From assembly GCA_913055685.1 (NCBI GenBank), contig CAJXKC010000001.1, positions 434,001 through 498,000 on the forward strand: a stretch of DNA of 64,000 bases. Reading direction: 5' to 3'. A program made the translations under genes and the position numbers. Each line of letters starts with the position of its first letter. Position 1 is the first letter of the stretch. The notes under the pieces were generated by a model that was given only the letters and a program-made list of their open reading frames with translations, was not told the DNA's origin and did not search any database. Below, in pieces: positions 1 through 9,703 of this stretch. This stretch comes from an uncultured Flavobacteriales bacterium (lineage in GTDB: Bacteria > Bacteroidota > Bacteroidia > Flavobacteriales > Schleiferiaceae).

Positions 1-38
1 ACAATTTTGAATCAAAAATTATGATTTAAATCACCAGC

Positions 39-410
39 TTACTTAACTCTTTGAGCCAAGATGTCATTCAAGCGATTGATGTCGATCGGCTTGGTGATGT
101 AATCGACCATACCTGCTTCCAGAAAGCGTTCGCGGTCGCCGTCCATCGAATGAGCAGTAAGAGCAATAATAGGTGGAGCCTGATCTCCCATATCCGCTAC
201 AATGGATTTAGTTGCCGATATGCCATCCATAATTGGCATCTCGATATCCATGAATACCAAATCGTACTTAGTTGCCTTCACCGCTGCCACTGCTTCTTCT
301 CCATTAGAGGCAAAGTCTAAAGTGAGGTTATTTCTCTTAAAAAGAAGGTCAGCTAATTTGCGGTTGATCTCATTATCCTCCGCCATTAACAATTTCGGTT
401 GACTGCTCAT
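39..410 (-). CDS. Stand-alone response regulator receiver (REC) protein
   Basis: A single CheY-like receiver domain of 123 residues with no output domain. The acidic pair E11/D12, the phospho-acceptor D55 (in FMDIEMP), T85 (ALTAHS) and K107 (KPID) are all present, so it should accept phosphate from a histidine kinase. The style (AEDNEINRKL at the start, MDIEMPIMDG) is that of receivers from hybrid histidine kinases, which suggests a phosphorelay intermediate acting by protein contact. No kinase is encoded nearby, so the partner is unknown. It lies 51 bases downstream of dprA on the same strand and has its own -7-like box TAGATTTG (minus strand, 427-434), so it may be transcribed separately. 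Cytoplasmic. Family is certain; pathway unknown. Confidence 0.93.
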   Translation of the reverse strand: MSSQPKLLMAEDNEINRKLADLLFKRNNLTLDFASNGEEAVAAVKATKYDLVFMDIEMPIMDGISATKSIVADMGDQAPPIIALTAHSMDGDRERFLEAGMVDYITKPIDINRLNDILAQRVK

Positions 411-461
411 ACTTCAAATTGGAGCTCAAATCTACTACAATTGCTAAAATTGCGGAGGTTT

Positions 462-1571
462 TCAAATCAAAAGTCGATATCGACTACCAGACAAAGGCTT
501 AACTAGGCCTTCCAACTCTAGGGCCACTAAACGGCTTAAAACTTCTGAGGGCCCTAATTTACTTGCATGGCAGAGCCAGTCGAAATCTTTAACGGTATTG
601 TTTTGCCCTAGTAAATCTACCAGATCCTGATCTTGCGCCGACAGTTGCATCTGCCTTGTTGCCGCTTTGGGTCCCTTCCCCTGCTCCCAACGAAGCACAT
701 ATTCCAAATCCTTAACCGACTCGAGCAGGTTAGCTCGGTGACTTTTAATAAGCAAATTACAACCAGCCTTACTTTCCTGACCCGGCATGCCAGGAACAGC
801 AAAAACATCTCGATTGTAATCATTCGCATATTGGGCCGTAATGAGGGCCCCGCCCTTGCGCGCTGCCTCCACCACCAGTACTGCATCACTCAAGCCCGCA
901 ATTATTCGGTTGCGCTTCGGGAAATTTTCCCGCTCAGGCTCAGTCCCACTGAGAAACTCACTAACTATCGCGCCCCCTGCTTCTACCACATCTTGAGCCA
1001 GCTTTTTGTGCAGGAAAGGATATACTCGATCCAATCCATGCGCAACCACCGCTACATTATTTATCCCATTTTTTAAAGAGGAGCGATGCACAGTTCCGTC
1101 TACGCCATAAGCCAGACCGCTTATTGTTAAGACTCCATAAGAAGTAAGATCCCCACAAAAAGACTCGATAAATGCCCTTCCCTCATCCGTCATTTTGCGG
1201 GAACCCACTATCGCCAAAGCGCGACTGACATTTAAATCGGCCTCTCCTTTTTGAAAAATTACAATAGGCGCATCATTGGCATTGCGCAGTCTGCGCGGAT
1301 AAGCGGGGTCTTTTATATAATGTGCTATCCAGGCCCGCTTTTCCAAAACTTTAAGTTCTGCCTCGGCTCGATGTAGGGAAAACGAACTATTTATGGCCTT
1401 TATCCTTTCTCTTCCTAAACCTTCGATGGCCAGTAAGGCCTCCTTCTTTTCCCTAAAAACTGCGCTGGGTGAGCCACATTGCTGAATTAACTTTCGCGCT
1501 AAAATGGGCCCGATACCATCGATCTGACTTAAAGCAATTGCGTGTAATAGAGTTTCTTGACTTGTTTCCAT
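462..1571 (-). CDS. dprA: DNA-processing protein DprA (Smf)
   Basis: DprA binds incoming single-stranded DNA during natural transformation and loads RecA. The 369-residue protein has the usual three parts: an N-terminal helix-hairpin-helix region (about 10-70, with IDGIGPILARKL), the Rossmann-like DprA core (about 85-300, with VGSRKMTDEGR, SGLAYGVDG, FPKRNRIIAGLSD and GGALITAQYA), and a C-terminal winged-helix domain (about 305-369). Length is normal. It is divergent from the HU/SPOR gene at 1658; a -7-like TATTTTCG lies 16 bases upstream on the minus strand (1587-1594). Whether this organism is competent cannot be judged here because no com genes are in the window. Confidence 0.96.
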   Translation of the reverse strand: METSQETLLHAIALSQIDGIGPILARKLIQQCGSPSAVFREKKEALLAIEGLGRERIKAINSSFSLHRAEAELKVLEKRAWIAHYIKDPAYPRRLRNANDAPIVIFQKGEADLNVSRALAIVGSRKMTDEGRAFIESFCGDLTSYGVLTISGLAYGVDGTVHRSSLKNGINNVAVVAHGLDRVYPFLHKKLAQDVVEAGGAIVSEFLSGTEPERENFPKRNRIIAGLSDAVLVVEAARKGGALITAQYANDYNRDVFAVPGMPGQESKAGCNLLIKSHRANLLESVKDLEYVLRWEQGKGPKAATRQMQLSAQDQDLVDLLGQNNTVKDFDWLCHASKLGPSEVLSRLVALELEGLVKPLSGSRYRLLI

Positions 1572-1657
1572 GCTAATTAATCGAGCCGAAAATAGCTTCC
1601 CTAGCGGCTTTAAAAGGAATTTTAGTATTTTCGTAATTGCTTAAAAAGCGTATAGTC

Positions 1658-3073
1658 TTGCAACACACCTTAGATCATTACATAGGAAATCTGCTTTACG
1701 CACACGAATGTGTGGTGGTACCGGGCTTTGGAGCCTTCCTTACCCGTAACTATTCCGCCGAGATAAATGCGGCTACGCATATGTTACGCCCTCCATCTAA
1801 AAGAGTGGTGTTCAATGCGCGTATTCAAGATAATGATGGTCTTCTTGCGCAGCATATTGCTAAAGTTGAAGGGAAGAGCTACCGCGCCGCTAATGAAGGA
1901 ATTGAAATCGCCGCTAGAGGCTGGAAAAAATCCTTGAGAGCCGGCAGAAAAGTGAACCTTTCTGGCATCGGTCGCTTGTATATCGATGACAAAGGCAAGC
2001 TGCAATTTAACCCTGCCCATGATGTTAATTATGACATCTACTCCTATGGTCTAAATATCTTTAGAGCAAATGCTATGGAAAGAGAGCAAGAGATTAAGCG
2101 AAATGTAAATAAGGCCATTGAAAAGCATCAGAACGATACCGCTAAAAAAGGGGTAAAAGTAAGTTCAAGTGCTCCAAAAGCCACAAAAATAAATTGGGTT
2201 CGCTGGACGGCCACTTTAGGACCGGTAGCTGCGCTATTGGTAGTGGGGGCCTATTTCTATCAGCAGAATCCGGAAAGTTTAGATGACCTAGGAGCTAAAA
2301 TCACTACAGTTTTTACAAATGAGGATCAGCCTAGCGACCCTAGTCAGCTTTCAGAGACCAATGAATCGAGTATTGGCTTTAGTACTGCCAATCGTCTTAA
2401 CAAGAACTACGGTCCGGAAGACGATGTAATTTCCGAGCAACAAGAAGAAAGCAAAGCGGAAAAACCTTCAGAAGCAGCGAAGGAAGAGAAGGTATCCACT
2501 GAAGAAAATAAAGACCTTAGCCCGGCGCAAGAAAACCTAGAGAATGCAGAGGAGGAGACGCCTAATATGCCTAATCTTTCTGAGCTAGCTAAAGATGAAA
2601 ACTTTGAAATTCGTCAGAAGCCACTCTACAATGTAAAGCAGCGCCCAGGAAGTGAGGGAATGAATATGGATACCGAGCAAAGTCCGGACCCATGGTCGCC
2701 CAAAACTTCTACCAAAGAAATCGAAGCGCAAGTCCTCCCGAAAACGGCTACCGCTCTACCCCTTAAAGAAACAAAGCAGGAAGAGGCGGTGAAACCAATA
2801 CCAGTGGAAGCGGCGAAAAAGCCAGCGGTGAAAATGGCCAATAGCCAAGAAATGGGTAGCATTCAAATTATTGTGGGCGCCTTTTCTAAACTTAGTAATG
2901 CCGAGCGTTATACCGAAGATTTACAAGCCAAAGGTTGGGACGCCTACATTTATAAAAGTGGTCGCTTAAACCGTGTAGCCATTGGTAAGCTTAGCAACCG
3001 TGAAAAAGCCCAAACGCTCTTAACCAAGGTTAAACAAGAAGTTAACTACCAAGCCTGGATAAACATCCAGTAA
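1658..3073 (+). CDS. HU-CCDC81-like and SPOR domain membrane protein
   Basis: A Bacteroidota-type protein of about 471 residues. The N-terminus holds two HU-like modules (about 1-135, containing VVPGFGAFL and VNLSGIGRLYID), as in the CCDC81-like prokaryotic HU families. One transmembrane helix follows (about 183-201, WTATLGPVAALLVVGAYFY), then a long Glu/Lys/Pro-rich linker and a C-terminal SPOR domain (last about 70 residues, from IQIIVGAFSKLSNAERY). SPOR domains bind denuded peptidoglycan at division sites, so the linker should cross the periplasm while the HU part stays in the cytoplasm; coupling of nucleoid to septum is inference. No ATG is available. I chose TTG 1658 over TTG 1637 because homologues start a few residues before LDHYIG and a TATTTTCG -7-like box sits at 1626-1633, too close to 1637. 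Confidence 0.85.
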   Translation: MQHTLDHYIGNLLYAHECVVVPGFGAFLTRNYSAEINAATHMLRPPSKRVVFNARIQDNDGLLAQHIAKVEGKSYRAANEGIEIAARGWKKSLRAGRKVNLSGIGRLYIDDKGKLQFNPAHDVNYDIYSYGLNIFRANAMEREQEIKRNVNKAIEKHQNDTAKKGVKVSSSAPKATKINWVRWTATLGPVAALLVVGAYFYQQNPESLDDLGAKITTVFTNEDQPSDPSQLSETNESSIGFSTANRLNKNYGPEDDVISEQQEESKAEKPSEAAKEEKVSTEENKDLSPAQENLENAEEETPNMPNLSELAKDENFEIRQKPLYNVKQRPGSEGMNMDTEQSPDPWSPKTSTKEIEAQVLPKTATALPLKETKQEEAVKPIPVEAAKKPAVKMANSQEMGSIQIIVGAFSKLSNAERYTEDLQAKGWDAYIYKSGRLNRVAIGKLSNREKAQTLLTKVKQEVNYQAWINIQ

Positions 3074-3078
3074 TAATG

Positions 3079-3100
3079 TAGCTTTGCCAAAAATTTGGCA
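3079..3100 (+). promoter_or_regulatory. -7 box and overlapping inverted repeat at thioesterase start
   Basis: TAGCTTTG (3079-3086) matches the Bacteroidota TAnnTTTG -7 element. The perfect inverted repeat TGCCAAA-AA-TTTGGCA (3085-3100) starts in the last bases of the box and ends on the A of the ATG. No clear TTG/TTTG lies at the expected upstream distance. It could be a repressor operator or a start-codon hairpin. Confidence 0.4.
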
Positions 3101-3627
3101 TGAAAGCTAAGACGCCTGCAGATTCATTAACGGTAATGACCGAGATCGTTCTTCCGAACGATACCAATAATCTAAAAAATCTTTTTGGAGGCCAGCTATT
3201 AAGTTGGATGGACCGCTGTGCGGCAATTGCAGCGCATCGTCATTGCCGTCGAATTGTTGTTACCGCCTCGGTAAATAATGTTTCTTTCAATAAGGCCATC
3301 CCCCAAGGGGCAATTGTAACTCTTGAAGCGAAGGTATCGAGAGCCTTTAGCTCCAGTATGGAAGTCTTTGTAGACGTATACATCGAGGACCAAACGATTT
3401 CTGGAAAGAAGAGCAAAGCCAATGAGGCTATCTATACTTTTGTGGCCGTAGATCAATTGGGGAATCCTATCAATATTCCGCAAATTGAACCCCAAACTGA
3501 AATTGAAAAAGATCGCTTCGAAGGCGCACTACGTCGTCGTCAATTGGCCTTAATTCTCTCGGGTAAAATGAAGCCCTCCGAGGCTAGCGAACTCAAAGCT
3601 CTCTTTTTAGAGGAAGACGGCGAGTAA
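3100..3627 (+). CDS. Acyl-CoA thioesterase, hotdog fold (YciA/BACH-like)
   Basis: Hydrolyses acyl-CoA to free fatty acid and CoA. The 175-residue protein shows the hotdog-fold signature of the acyl-CoA hydrolase family: MTEIVLPNDTNNLKNLFGGQLLSWMD with the conserved N/GG(Q)L-D segment where catalysis and CoA binding occur, followed by VNNVSFNKAIPQGAIVTLEAKV. One hotdog domain plus a C-terminal helical tail. A TAGCTTTG -7 box lies at 3079-3086, giving a very short 5' leader; a 7-bp inverted repeat overlaps this box and the start codon. The 3' end overlaps the convergent DUF6427 gene by 21 bases. The physiological acyl chain is not predictable. Confidence 0.9.
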   Translation: MKAKTPADSLTVMTEIVLPNDTNNLKNLFGGQLLSWMDRCAAIAAHRHCRRIVVTASVNNVSFNKAIPQGAIVTLEAKVSRAFSSSMEVFVDVYIEDQTISGKKSKANEAIYTFVAVDQLGNPINIPQIEPQTEIEKDRFEGALRRRQLALILSGKMKPSEASELKALFLEEDGE

Positions 3628-4560
3628 ATAGATAGCAATAGGGCCCAAAGCCAGACTTTCCTTTAACCAGCGATTTTCGATACTCTGCACCGCACGCGAG
3701 GCAAAAAAAGCGTAGGGAAAAATACCTAAGCTTAGCCAGAGGCCTTTATTGCCCAGACTTAGGAAAGCGACAAAAGCAAAAACAAGAATCAATAGCCAAA
3801 AGGCTAATATGCGCTTCTGTTCATTGTTATAGCGAGCAATCCCCGAAAAAGACACAATCACTGAAAGGAGTAAATGGACTCCTATAGCCGGCACACTGTA
3901 CAGTGCTACTCCTTTTAAACTAGGCCAATGCAGCTCTAAATTAAGCCAAGACTGGCCCAAATTGGCCATTATATTGGTTTCAAAAAAGAAGTCAATGCTA
4001 ATGGTGAAATAAAGCACCGCCCCATAGCCCAAAAGGAGGGATAAAAAACTCCGCAGATCTAATCCTCCGAAAAAGAGACCAAGTAAAAAGGGCAAAAAGA
4101 GAAAATACAAACCCTCCTTTTCAAAGAATGAAAATAGGGCGATAAGCAGGGCCAGTAGAAAGTTTAAACGCACCAAATCTTGTTTGGGTAGGATGGCGCG
4201 ATAAGCACTATGCAGCACTAAAAATAAAAAGGGTAAGGCTAATATATAATGCGCATAGGGCCATAAGTAATAAACAAAAAGGAGCGCCACAAAGAAGTAA
4301 ATCCAATAATAATAAGCGGACTTAAAGAGGTGTAGATTATTTTGCCATTCGCTAAAGCTGAAGCTAAAAACCATGGCCAATATAAAAAGGCAGCTAAAGT
4401 AAAAGCCTCCGCTCATTAAGGGCCAAGACCAGGCTGAATTGGGGTACCACTGCACGGCACTAAGAGGCGTCCACCAATAAAGTGCAAGCAGGAGTGCCGA
4501 CAGAAGAGCGGCATTTACCAAACTACGTGGTCCGATATTATCAAAGAGTCTTGCGAACAT
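3607..4560 (-). CDS. DUF6427 family polytopic membrane protein
   Basis: A 317-residue integral membrane protein of unknown function with roughly eight to ten hydrophobic helices spread over its whole length (for example ALLSALLLALYWW, ILAMVFSFSFSEW, LLFVYYLWPYAHYILALPFLFLVL and LAFWLLILVFAFVAFLSL). The family call rests mainly on context: in Bacteroidota a DUF6427 protein sits next to a DUF6341 protein and purD, as here. No catalytic motif is visible. It overlaps the convergent thioesterase gene at its 3' end and is divergent from the DUF6341 gene. Confidence 0.75.
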   Translation of the reverse strand: MFARLFDNIGPRSLVNAALLSALLLALYWWTPLSAVQWYPNSAWSWPLMSGGFYFSCLFILAMVFSFSFSEWQNNLHLFKSAYYYWIYFFVALLFVYYLWPYAHYILALPFLFLVLHSAYRAILPKQDLVRLNFLLALLIALFSFFEKEGLYFLFLPFLLGLFFGGLDLRSFLSLLLGYGAVLYFTISIDFFFETNIMANLGQSWLNLELHWPSLKGVALYSVPAIGVHLLLSVIVSFSGIARYNNEQKRILAFWLLILVFAFVAFLSLGNKGLWLSLGIFPYAFFASRAVQSIENRWLKESLALGPIAIYLLAVFL

Positions 4561-4601
4561 CCCGGCTTTTTAGCTACTTTTGGAGCCTCAAATATTTTGC
4601 T

Positions 4602-4772
4602 ATGCAATTTAAGGATCTAGTTTACGCTTTAGGAGATTTTTTCACTTGGACTTTCGGCCTTTTAACTGCCGCGGAAAACATCCCTAATATTTTCTTCTCC
4701 TTGGTGATCGCCGGTTTATTCCTTTACTGGATGAAAGAAATGGCGGGCCACGCTAAGAAGGGCGAAAAATAA
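4602..4772 (+). CDS. DUF6341 family small membrane protein
   Basis: A 56-residue protein with one strongly hydrophobic helix (IPNIFFSLVIAGLFLYWM, about 27-44) and a short basic tail. The start is set at the ATG reading MQFKDLVYALGDFFTW; a longer frame reaching upstream would run into the divergent DUF6427 gene and is less likely. Similar small proteins, with a short amphipathic start and IFF...FLYWM, sit between purD and DUF6427 genes in many Flavobacteriales, which supports the call. It converges with purD with only 11 bases between stop codons. Function unknown. Confidence 0.75.
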   Translation: MQFKDLVYALGDFFTWTFGLLTAAENIPNIFFSLVIAGLFLYWMKEMAGHAKKGEK

Positions 4773-4785
4773 AAAGCCCTTTTTT
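4758..4785 (+). terminator. Probable intrinsic terminator of the DUF6341 gene
   Basis: AAGGGC (4758-4763) and GCCCTT (4776-4781) form a 6-bp stem with a 12-base A-rich loop and a run of T. It overlaps the DUF6341 stop codon and touches the end of the convergent purD. Confidence 0.5.
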
Positions 4786-6052
4786 AGAGGTCAAAGCCAA
4801 TATCCTTGCGGTATTGGATTCCCTCATAACAAATTGTTTTAGCTGCTGCATAGCTTTTGCTTAGAGCAGCTTCTTTTGTTTCACCCCTTCCGCTCATAGC
4901 TATTACACGACCACCATTGGTGAGTACCTTCCCGTTCTCCTGTTTGGTACCTGCATGAAAAACCAGGGCATCATTCACATTTTCGAGACCGGTAATTTCC
5001 TTACCCTTTGGATAGGATCCTGGATATCCTTCCGAAACTACCATTACCGTAGTACAAAAGTCCGTTGACTGCTCCATTTTCTCAGAGGCTAAATTCCCAT
5101 CGGCTGCAGCCCTTAGATGCTGTAATAAATCGCTTGCCAATCGAGGCATTACCACCTCCGTTTCGGGATCACCCATACGTACATTGTATTCGATGACCTT
5201 AGGCTCCTCACCTACTTTGATAAGACCGAAGAAAACAAAACCCGTATAGTCATATTCTTCGCCCGCCAGGCCTTTAATGGTGGGAGCTACAATTTGCTCC
5301 TCTACCTTTTTCATTAGAGCTTCGTCCACAAAACTCACCGGTGAAACAGCCCCCATACCACCTGTATTGGGACCAGTATCTCCTTCGCCAATACGCTTAT
5401 AGTCTTTGGCCACTGGCAAAATATGGTAAGACTTACCATCGGTTAGGGCAAAAACCGAAAACTCAATTCCGTCTAAAAACTCTTCGATCACTAAAGTTCT
5501 GCTGGCATCACCGAATTTACCCCCAAGCATTTCCGCCACTTGCTGCTTGGCTTCCTCTATATCATCGATAATTAACACACCCTTACCCGCAGCTAAACCG
5601 TCCGCCTTCAGCACATAGGGTGCCTTTAAACCCTCTAAAAAGGCCTGCGCTTCGGCAACTTCGCTGGCCGAAAAGCTCTGGTAAGCGGCGGTTGGAATAT
5701 TGTATTTCGCCATAAACTCCTTGGCGAATTTTTTACTGCCTTCTAATTGAGCGGCATTTTGATCGGGTCCAATAATGGCCACTTTCTTCAATGCATCATC
5801 CCCTTTAAAGAAATCTACGATCCCGGCAACCAAAGGCGCCTCGGGGCCCACCACCACAAGGTCAATTCCCTTGTCTAAAACTAATTGCTTTACCGCAGGA
5901 AAATCTTCGGGGGATAGGGCAACATTCTCAGCAATGGCATTGGTTCCGGCATTCCCTGGTGCTACATAGAGGGCTTCACAATGGGGACTCTGACTTAATT
6001 TCCAGGCGATTGCGTGTTCACGGCCACCGCCACCTAATACCAATACTTTCAT
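4784..6052 (-). CDS. purD: Phosphoribosylamine--glycine ligase
   Basis: GAR synthetase, step 2 of de novo purine synthesis: ATP-dependent joining of glycine to phosphoribosylamine. The 422-residue protein begins MKVLVLGGGGREHAIAWKL, the classical N-terminal nucleotide-fold signature, and contains the ATP-grasp core (VLKADGLAAGKGV, VIEEFLDG, RIGEGDTGPNTGGMGAVSP) and the VRMGDPETEVVMPR metal and ATP-binding motif. The frame extends seven codons upstream, but the second methionine matches the family start. It stands alone, convergent with the DUF6341 gene; no other pur genes are in the window. Length is normal. Confidence 0.97.
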   Translation of the reverse strand: MKVLVLGGGGREHAIAWKLSQSPHCEALYVAPGNAGTNAIAENVALSPEDFPAVKQLVLDKGIDLVVVGPEAPLVAGIVDFFKGDDALKKVAIIGPDQNAAQLEGSKKFAKEFMAKYNIPTAAYQSFSASEVAEAQAFLEGLKAPYVLKADGLAAGKGVLIIDDIEEAKQQVAEMLGGKFGDASRTLVIEEFLDGIEFSVFALTDGKSYHILPVAKDYKRIGEGDTGPNTGGMGAVSPVSFVDEALMKKVEEQIVAPTIKGLAGEEYDYTGFVFFGLIKVGEEPKVIEYNVRMGDPETEVVMPRLASDLLQHLRAAADGNLASEKMEQSTDFCTTVMVVSEGYPGSYPKGKEITGLENVNDALVFHAGTKQENGKVLTNGGRVIAMSGRGETKEAALSKSYAAAKTICYEGIQYRKDIGFDL

Positions 6053-6141
6053 TGCTCTTGAATTTGGCGACAAAATTAAAATTTAATCGCGGCTAGTCGG
6101 CTTATTTTGAAGCCGATTCAAAGGAATTAGACAAATATTCT

Positions 6142-6177
6142 TTTGTGGCTTAGGGATTAAAATAAAAACTACTTTTG
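6142..6177 (+). promoter_or_regulatory. Probable gdhA promoter
   Basis: TTTG (6142-6145) and TACTTTTG (6170-6177) match the Bacteroidota -33/-7 elements. The 24-base spacer is longer than the usual 18-21, so the -33 assignment is weak; the -7 box is perfect and lies 23 bases before the ATG. Confidence 0.5.
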
Positions 6178-6197
6178 CCTCATAATTAATTGCATAA

Positions 6198-7556
<1,359 letters not shown>

Positions 7557-7574
7557 AGCCAATCTTCATAAAAC

Positions 7575-7615
7575 AAGCCCTGTATTCTTCTTTGAATGCA
7601 GGGCTTTCTTTTTTT
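7575..7615 (+). terminator. Intrinsic terminator of gdhA
   Basis: A 13-bp stem (7575-7587 with 7594-7606) carrying one G-T wobble, a 6-base loop and a T-rich tract to 7615. It begins 18 bases after the gdhA stop codon. Confidence 0.9.
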
Positions 7616-7779
7616 GGGGCATTTACGGGCTATTCATTACAAATCCGGTCGCCCTCGCCACTGTTCCCTAATCGCTTGGCCGGGCTTCCTTTGGTCGCCA
7701 GCCCGCGAAAGTACACAGGGCTTGGCCGCTCCGGGTTTTCCATTCCTATCCCTAATGCAAAATTTTGCACCTTAGTACT

Positions 7780-8598
7780 GTGAATGCCCTCCGGAATATC
7801 ATCTATCTGCTATTGGCTTTGGTGGCCCTATCCGCTTGTAAAAGCAAAGCCTACCTCCATCAAGGTGAAAAACGCATCACTTTCGCGGATAGAGAATGGC
7901 AAGTTAAAAGCGGGGACTTTAAGCGCGGACCTGGTAATAATTACTTTGGGACCAGCAGCAAAAACCTTTATGTAGACCACCGTGGCTTCTTGCACTTAAA
8001 ATTGGCTCCAGAGAAAGATCGTATCTATTGCGTTGAAGTTAACACCGTGGATACGCTTGGATACGGTCGCTATACCTATTCAATTAAAGGAAACTTTCAG
8101 CATTTTGATCCCAAAGTAGTTTTGGGCTTATTTACTTGGGATCATTCCAGCTTCGATACCCAGGCCAACAGCGAAATCGATATCGAGTTTTCGCAATGGG
8201 GCTTCCCCTTAGCAGAAAGTATCCTTCATTATTCCGTCCACCCGGTTGCTTTGGAAAGACTGCATTTAGAACGAACTTTTTCATCGGCTTTAAGCCCTAG
8301 TACCCTAAGTGGTATAACTACCCATATAATGGAATGGCGCGATACCTCAATTAGTTTTTACGCCTACAAGGGTGAAGAAGTAAGAGAGGAGGCTCTTATT
8401 GAGAGATTTCATTACAGCTTTCGCAATCCCGCACGGGTGAAATCGGCCGAAGGAAAGCGCTCGGACCCTATCCGCGTACCTAAGCCGGGCGGTGGCGTAC
8501 AGGCTCATATCAACCTTTGGCTGCTAGGCCCACAAAAAGAATTGGAGCAAGAGGCTCCTGAAATAATAATTAGAGATTTTAGCTACGAAGCTTTCTAG
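7780..8598 (+). CDS. GH16-like glycoside hydrolase family lipoprotein
   Basis: A 272-residue predicted lipoprotein: short basic start, hydrophobic stretch IIYLLLALVAL and lipobox LSAC with the acylated cysteine at residue 20. The body resembles the GH16 jelly-roll fold, including SEIDIEFSQWG, which fits the GH16 catalytic pattern E-x-D-x-E (E132, D134, E136), and W/F-rich strands typical of laminarinase or concanavalin-like domains. It may cleave or bind a beta-glucan or galactan at the cell surface; the substrate is not predictable. No ATG fits. GTG 7780 gives a clean signal peptide; TTG 7765 is the alternative. The stop overlaps that of convergent gatC by four bases. No sugar-uptake SusCD genes are nearby. 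Confidence 0.75.
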   Translation: MNALRNIIYLLLALVALSACKSKAYLHQGEKRITFADREWQVKSGDFKRGPGNNYFGTSSKNLYVDHRGFLHLKLAPEKDRIYCVEVNTVDTLGYGRYTYSIKGNFQHFDPKVVLGLFTWDHSSFDTQANSEIDIEFSQWGFPLAESILHYSVHPVALERLHLERTFSSALSPSTLSGITTHIMEWRDTSISFYAYKGEEVREEALIERFHYSFRNPARVKSAEGKRSDPIRVPKPGGGVQAHINLWLLGPQKELEQEAPEIIIRDFSYEAF

Positions 8599-8894
8599 TC
8601 TTCTTCGCGCTTCAAGACTTTGGGAACGCGGAAATAATCCGTGTCTTTATCCGGTGCATTTTTAAGCGCTTCATCTTTACTGATCACCTGCTCTACTTCG
8701 TCTTTGCGTAATACATTACGCTCATCACTCATGTAAATTAGAGGTTCTACTCCTTCGAGGTCGAGCTCACTAATTTTGTCGACAAAACCAAGAATTTTGT
8801 CCATGTCATTCTGCATGTCCTCAATTTCCTGAGCACTAAACTCCAAACGCGCTAAATGGGCCAACTTCTCTACCTCTTCTTTGGAAATTTTCAT
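8595..8894 (-). CDS. gatC: Asp-tRNA(Asn)/Glu-tRNA(Gln) amidotransferase subunit C
   Basis: Small subunit of the GatCAB transamidosome, which converts Glu-tRNA(Gln) (and Asp-tRNA(Asn) where needed) to the amide. At 99 residues the length is typical, with the family start MKISKEEVEKLAHLARLEFS and the conserved DMDKILGFVDKISELDLEGVEPL and LRKDEV segments. The gatA and gatB genes are not adjacent, which is usual in Bacteroidota. Since asnS is present at 36.6 kb, the complex probably serves mainly Gln-tRNA formation (inference). Six bases separate it from the upstream acyltransferase gene, so the two are likely cotranscribed. Confidence 0.95.
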   Translation of the reverse strand: MKISKEEVEKLAHLARLEFSAQEIEDMQNDMDKILGFVDKISELDLEGVEPLIYMSDERNVLRKDEVEQVISKDEALKNAPDKDTDYFRVPKVLKREED

Positions 8895-8900
8895 AGTGAT

Positions 8901-9623
8901 TTATTTCTGTTGCAAAGATTGCAAAATAATCCGGTAACATTCCTTTTGCAGGCGCACCGCTTCCTCCTGACTATCATCTTTGGGCTCCATAAAGGGCATT
9001 ACATCCACCCTTAAAGTGCCGGGCTTACCTCTAAAGTTATCATAAGGTAAGAGGCGCTTGCAGTCGTGAAAAGCAGCTGGGATTATTGTTACGCCTTTGC
9101 TGGCTGAGAGCCTAAATGCCCCGCTTTTAAAAGGGGCCAATAAGATATCTCCGCGTGGCGCCATCCCTTCCGGGTAAATGCAAACGCCTAGGCCTTCTTC
9201 CAATTTCTCGGCCGCCAATTGATAGGTTAGTTTACGGCTACTAAGACTGGAGCGATCTACTAAGATGTTGGTGCGTTTGTAGAAGTAGCCAAAGATGGGC
9301 AGCTTCGAAAGCTCCTTTTTACCGATAAATAAAAAGGGAAAAGGAAATACCACCAAGGTGAGCATAATATCGAGCATGCTGGTATGGTTGGCACAGATAA
9401 TATATTGCCCGTGAGGATCTGGCCTTTGGGCCCAATTTACCTTAACTCGGTAGCCCATTAAAAATAAGACGATCCGCGCCCAAATACGTTCGTAATAGAA
9501 AAACTTCAAGTAATGTTTCGGCGAACTAGAGGCCCAAAGTATAAAGGGTAATACCGCCATTATGGCGATAAAAACCGCTATATAAAACCATACTCGGTAT
9601 AAAGGTGCTAGAATATATCTCAT
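8901..9623 (-). CDS. 1-acyl-sn-glycerol-3-phosphate acyltransferase (PlsC family)
   Basis: Acylates lysophosphatidate to phosphatidate, the second acylation of phospholipid synthesis. The 240-residue protein has an N-terminal transmembrane helix (about 10-31), the catalytic HX4D motif NHTSMLD (H80, D85), the acceptor-binding region around residue 124 and the YPEG motif (150-153). The frame can be extended 22 codons upstream to 9689, but that would overlap the divergent trpS promoter, and MRYILAPLYRVWFY is the usual start. Membrane-associated. Probably cotranscribed with gatC. Acyl specificity unknown; other members of the family modify ornithine lipids. Confidence 0.88.
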   Translation of the reverse strand: MRYILAPLYRVWFYIAVFIAIMAVLPFILWASSSPKHYLKFFYYERIWARIVLFLMGYRVKVNWAQRPDPHGQYIICANHTSMLDIMLTLVVFPFPFLFIGKKELSKLPIFGYFYKRTNILVDRSSLSSRKLTYQLAAEKLEEGLGVCIYPEGMAPRGDILLAPFKSGAFRLSASKGVTIIPAAFHDCKRLLPYDNFRGKPGTLRVDVMPFMEPKDDSQEEAVRLQKECYRIILQSLQQK

Positions 9624-9673
9624 CGTGAACCCGGCAAAAATAAAATAATGCACGCTCTTGCCGACGGGCTTCT

Positions 9674-9681
9674 TACATTTG
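9674..9681 (+). promoter_or_regulatory. -7 box of trpS promoter
   Basis: TACATTTG is a perfect TAnnTTTG element 22 bases before the trpS ATG. I see no good TTG at the usual distance upstream. Confidence 0.45.
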
Positions 9682-9703
9682 TGCCTCAAAATTGAAAATT
9701 AAC

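Noticed and set aside
1-38. AATTTTGA / TCAAAAATT as a terminator for the response regulator
   Set aside because: Very AT-rich, short and without a defined loop or T-run; not convincing.
4784-4790. A separate terminator for purD
   Set aside because: Only the short shared A/T stem with the DUF6341 gene is present; no independent hairpin.
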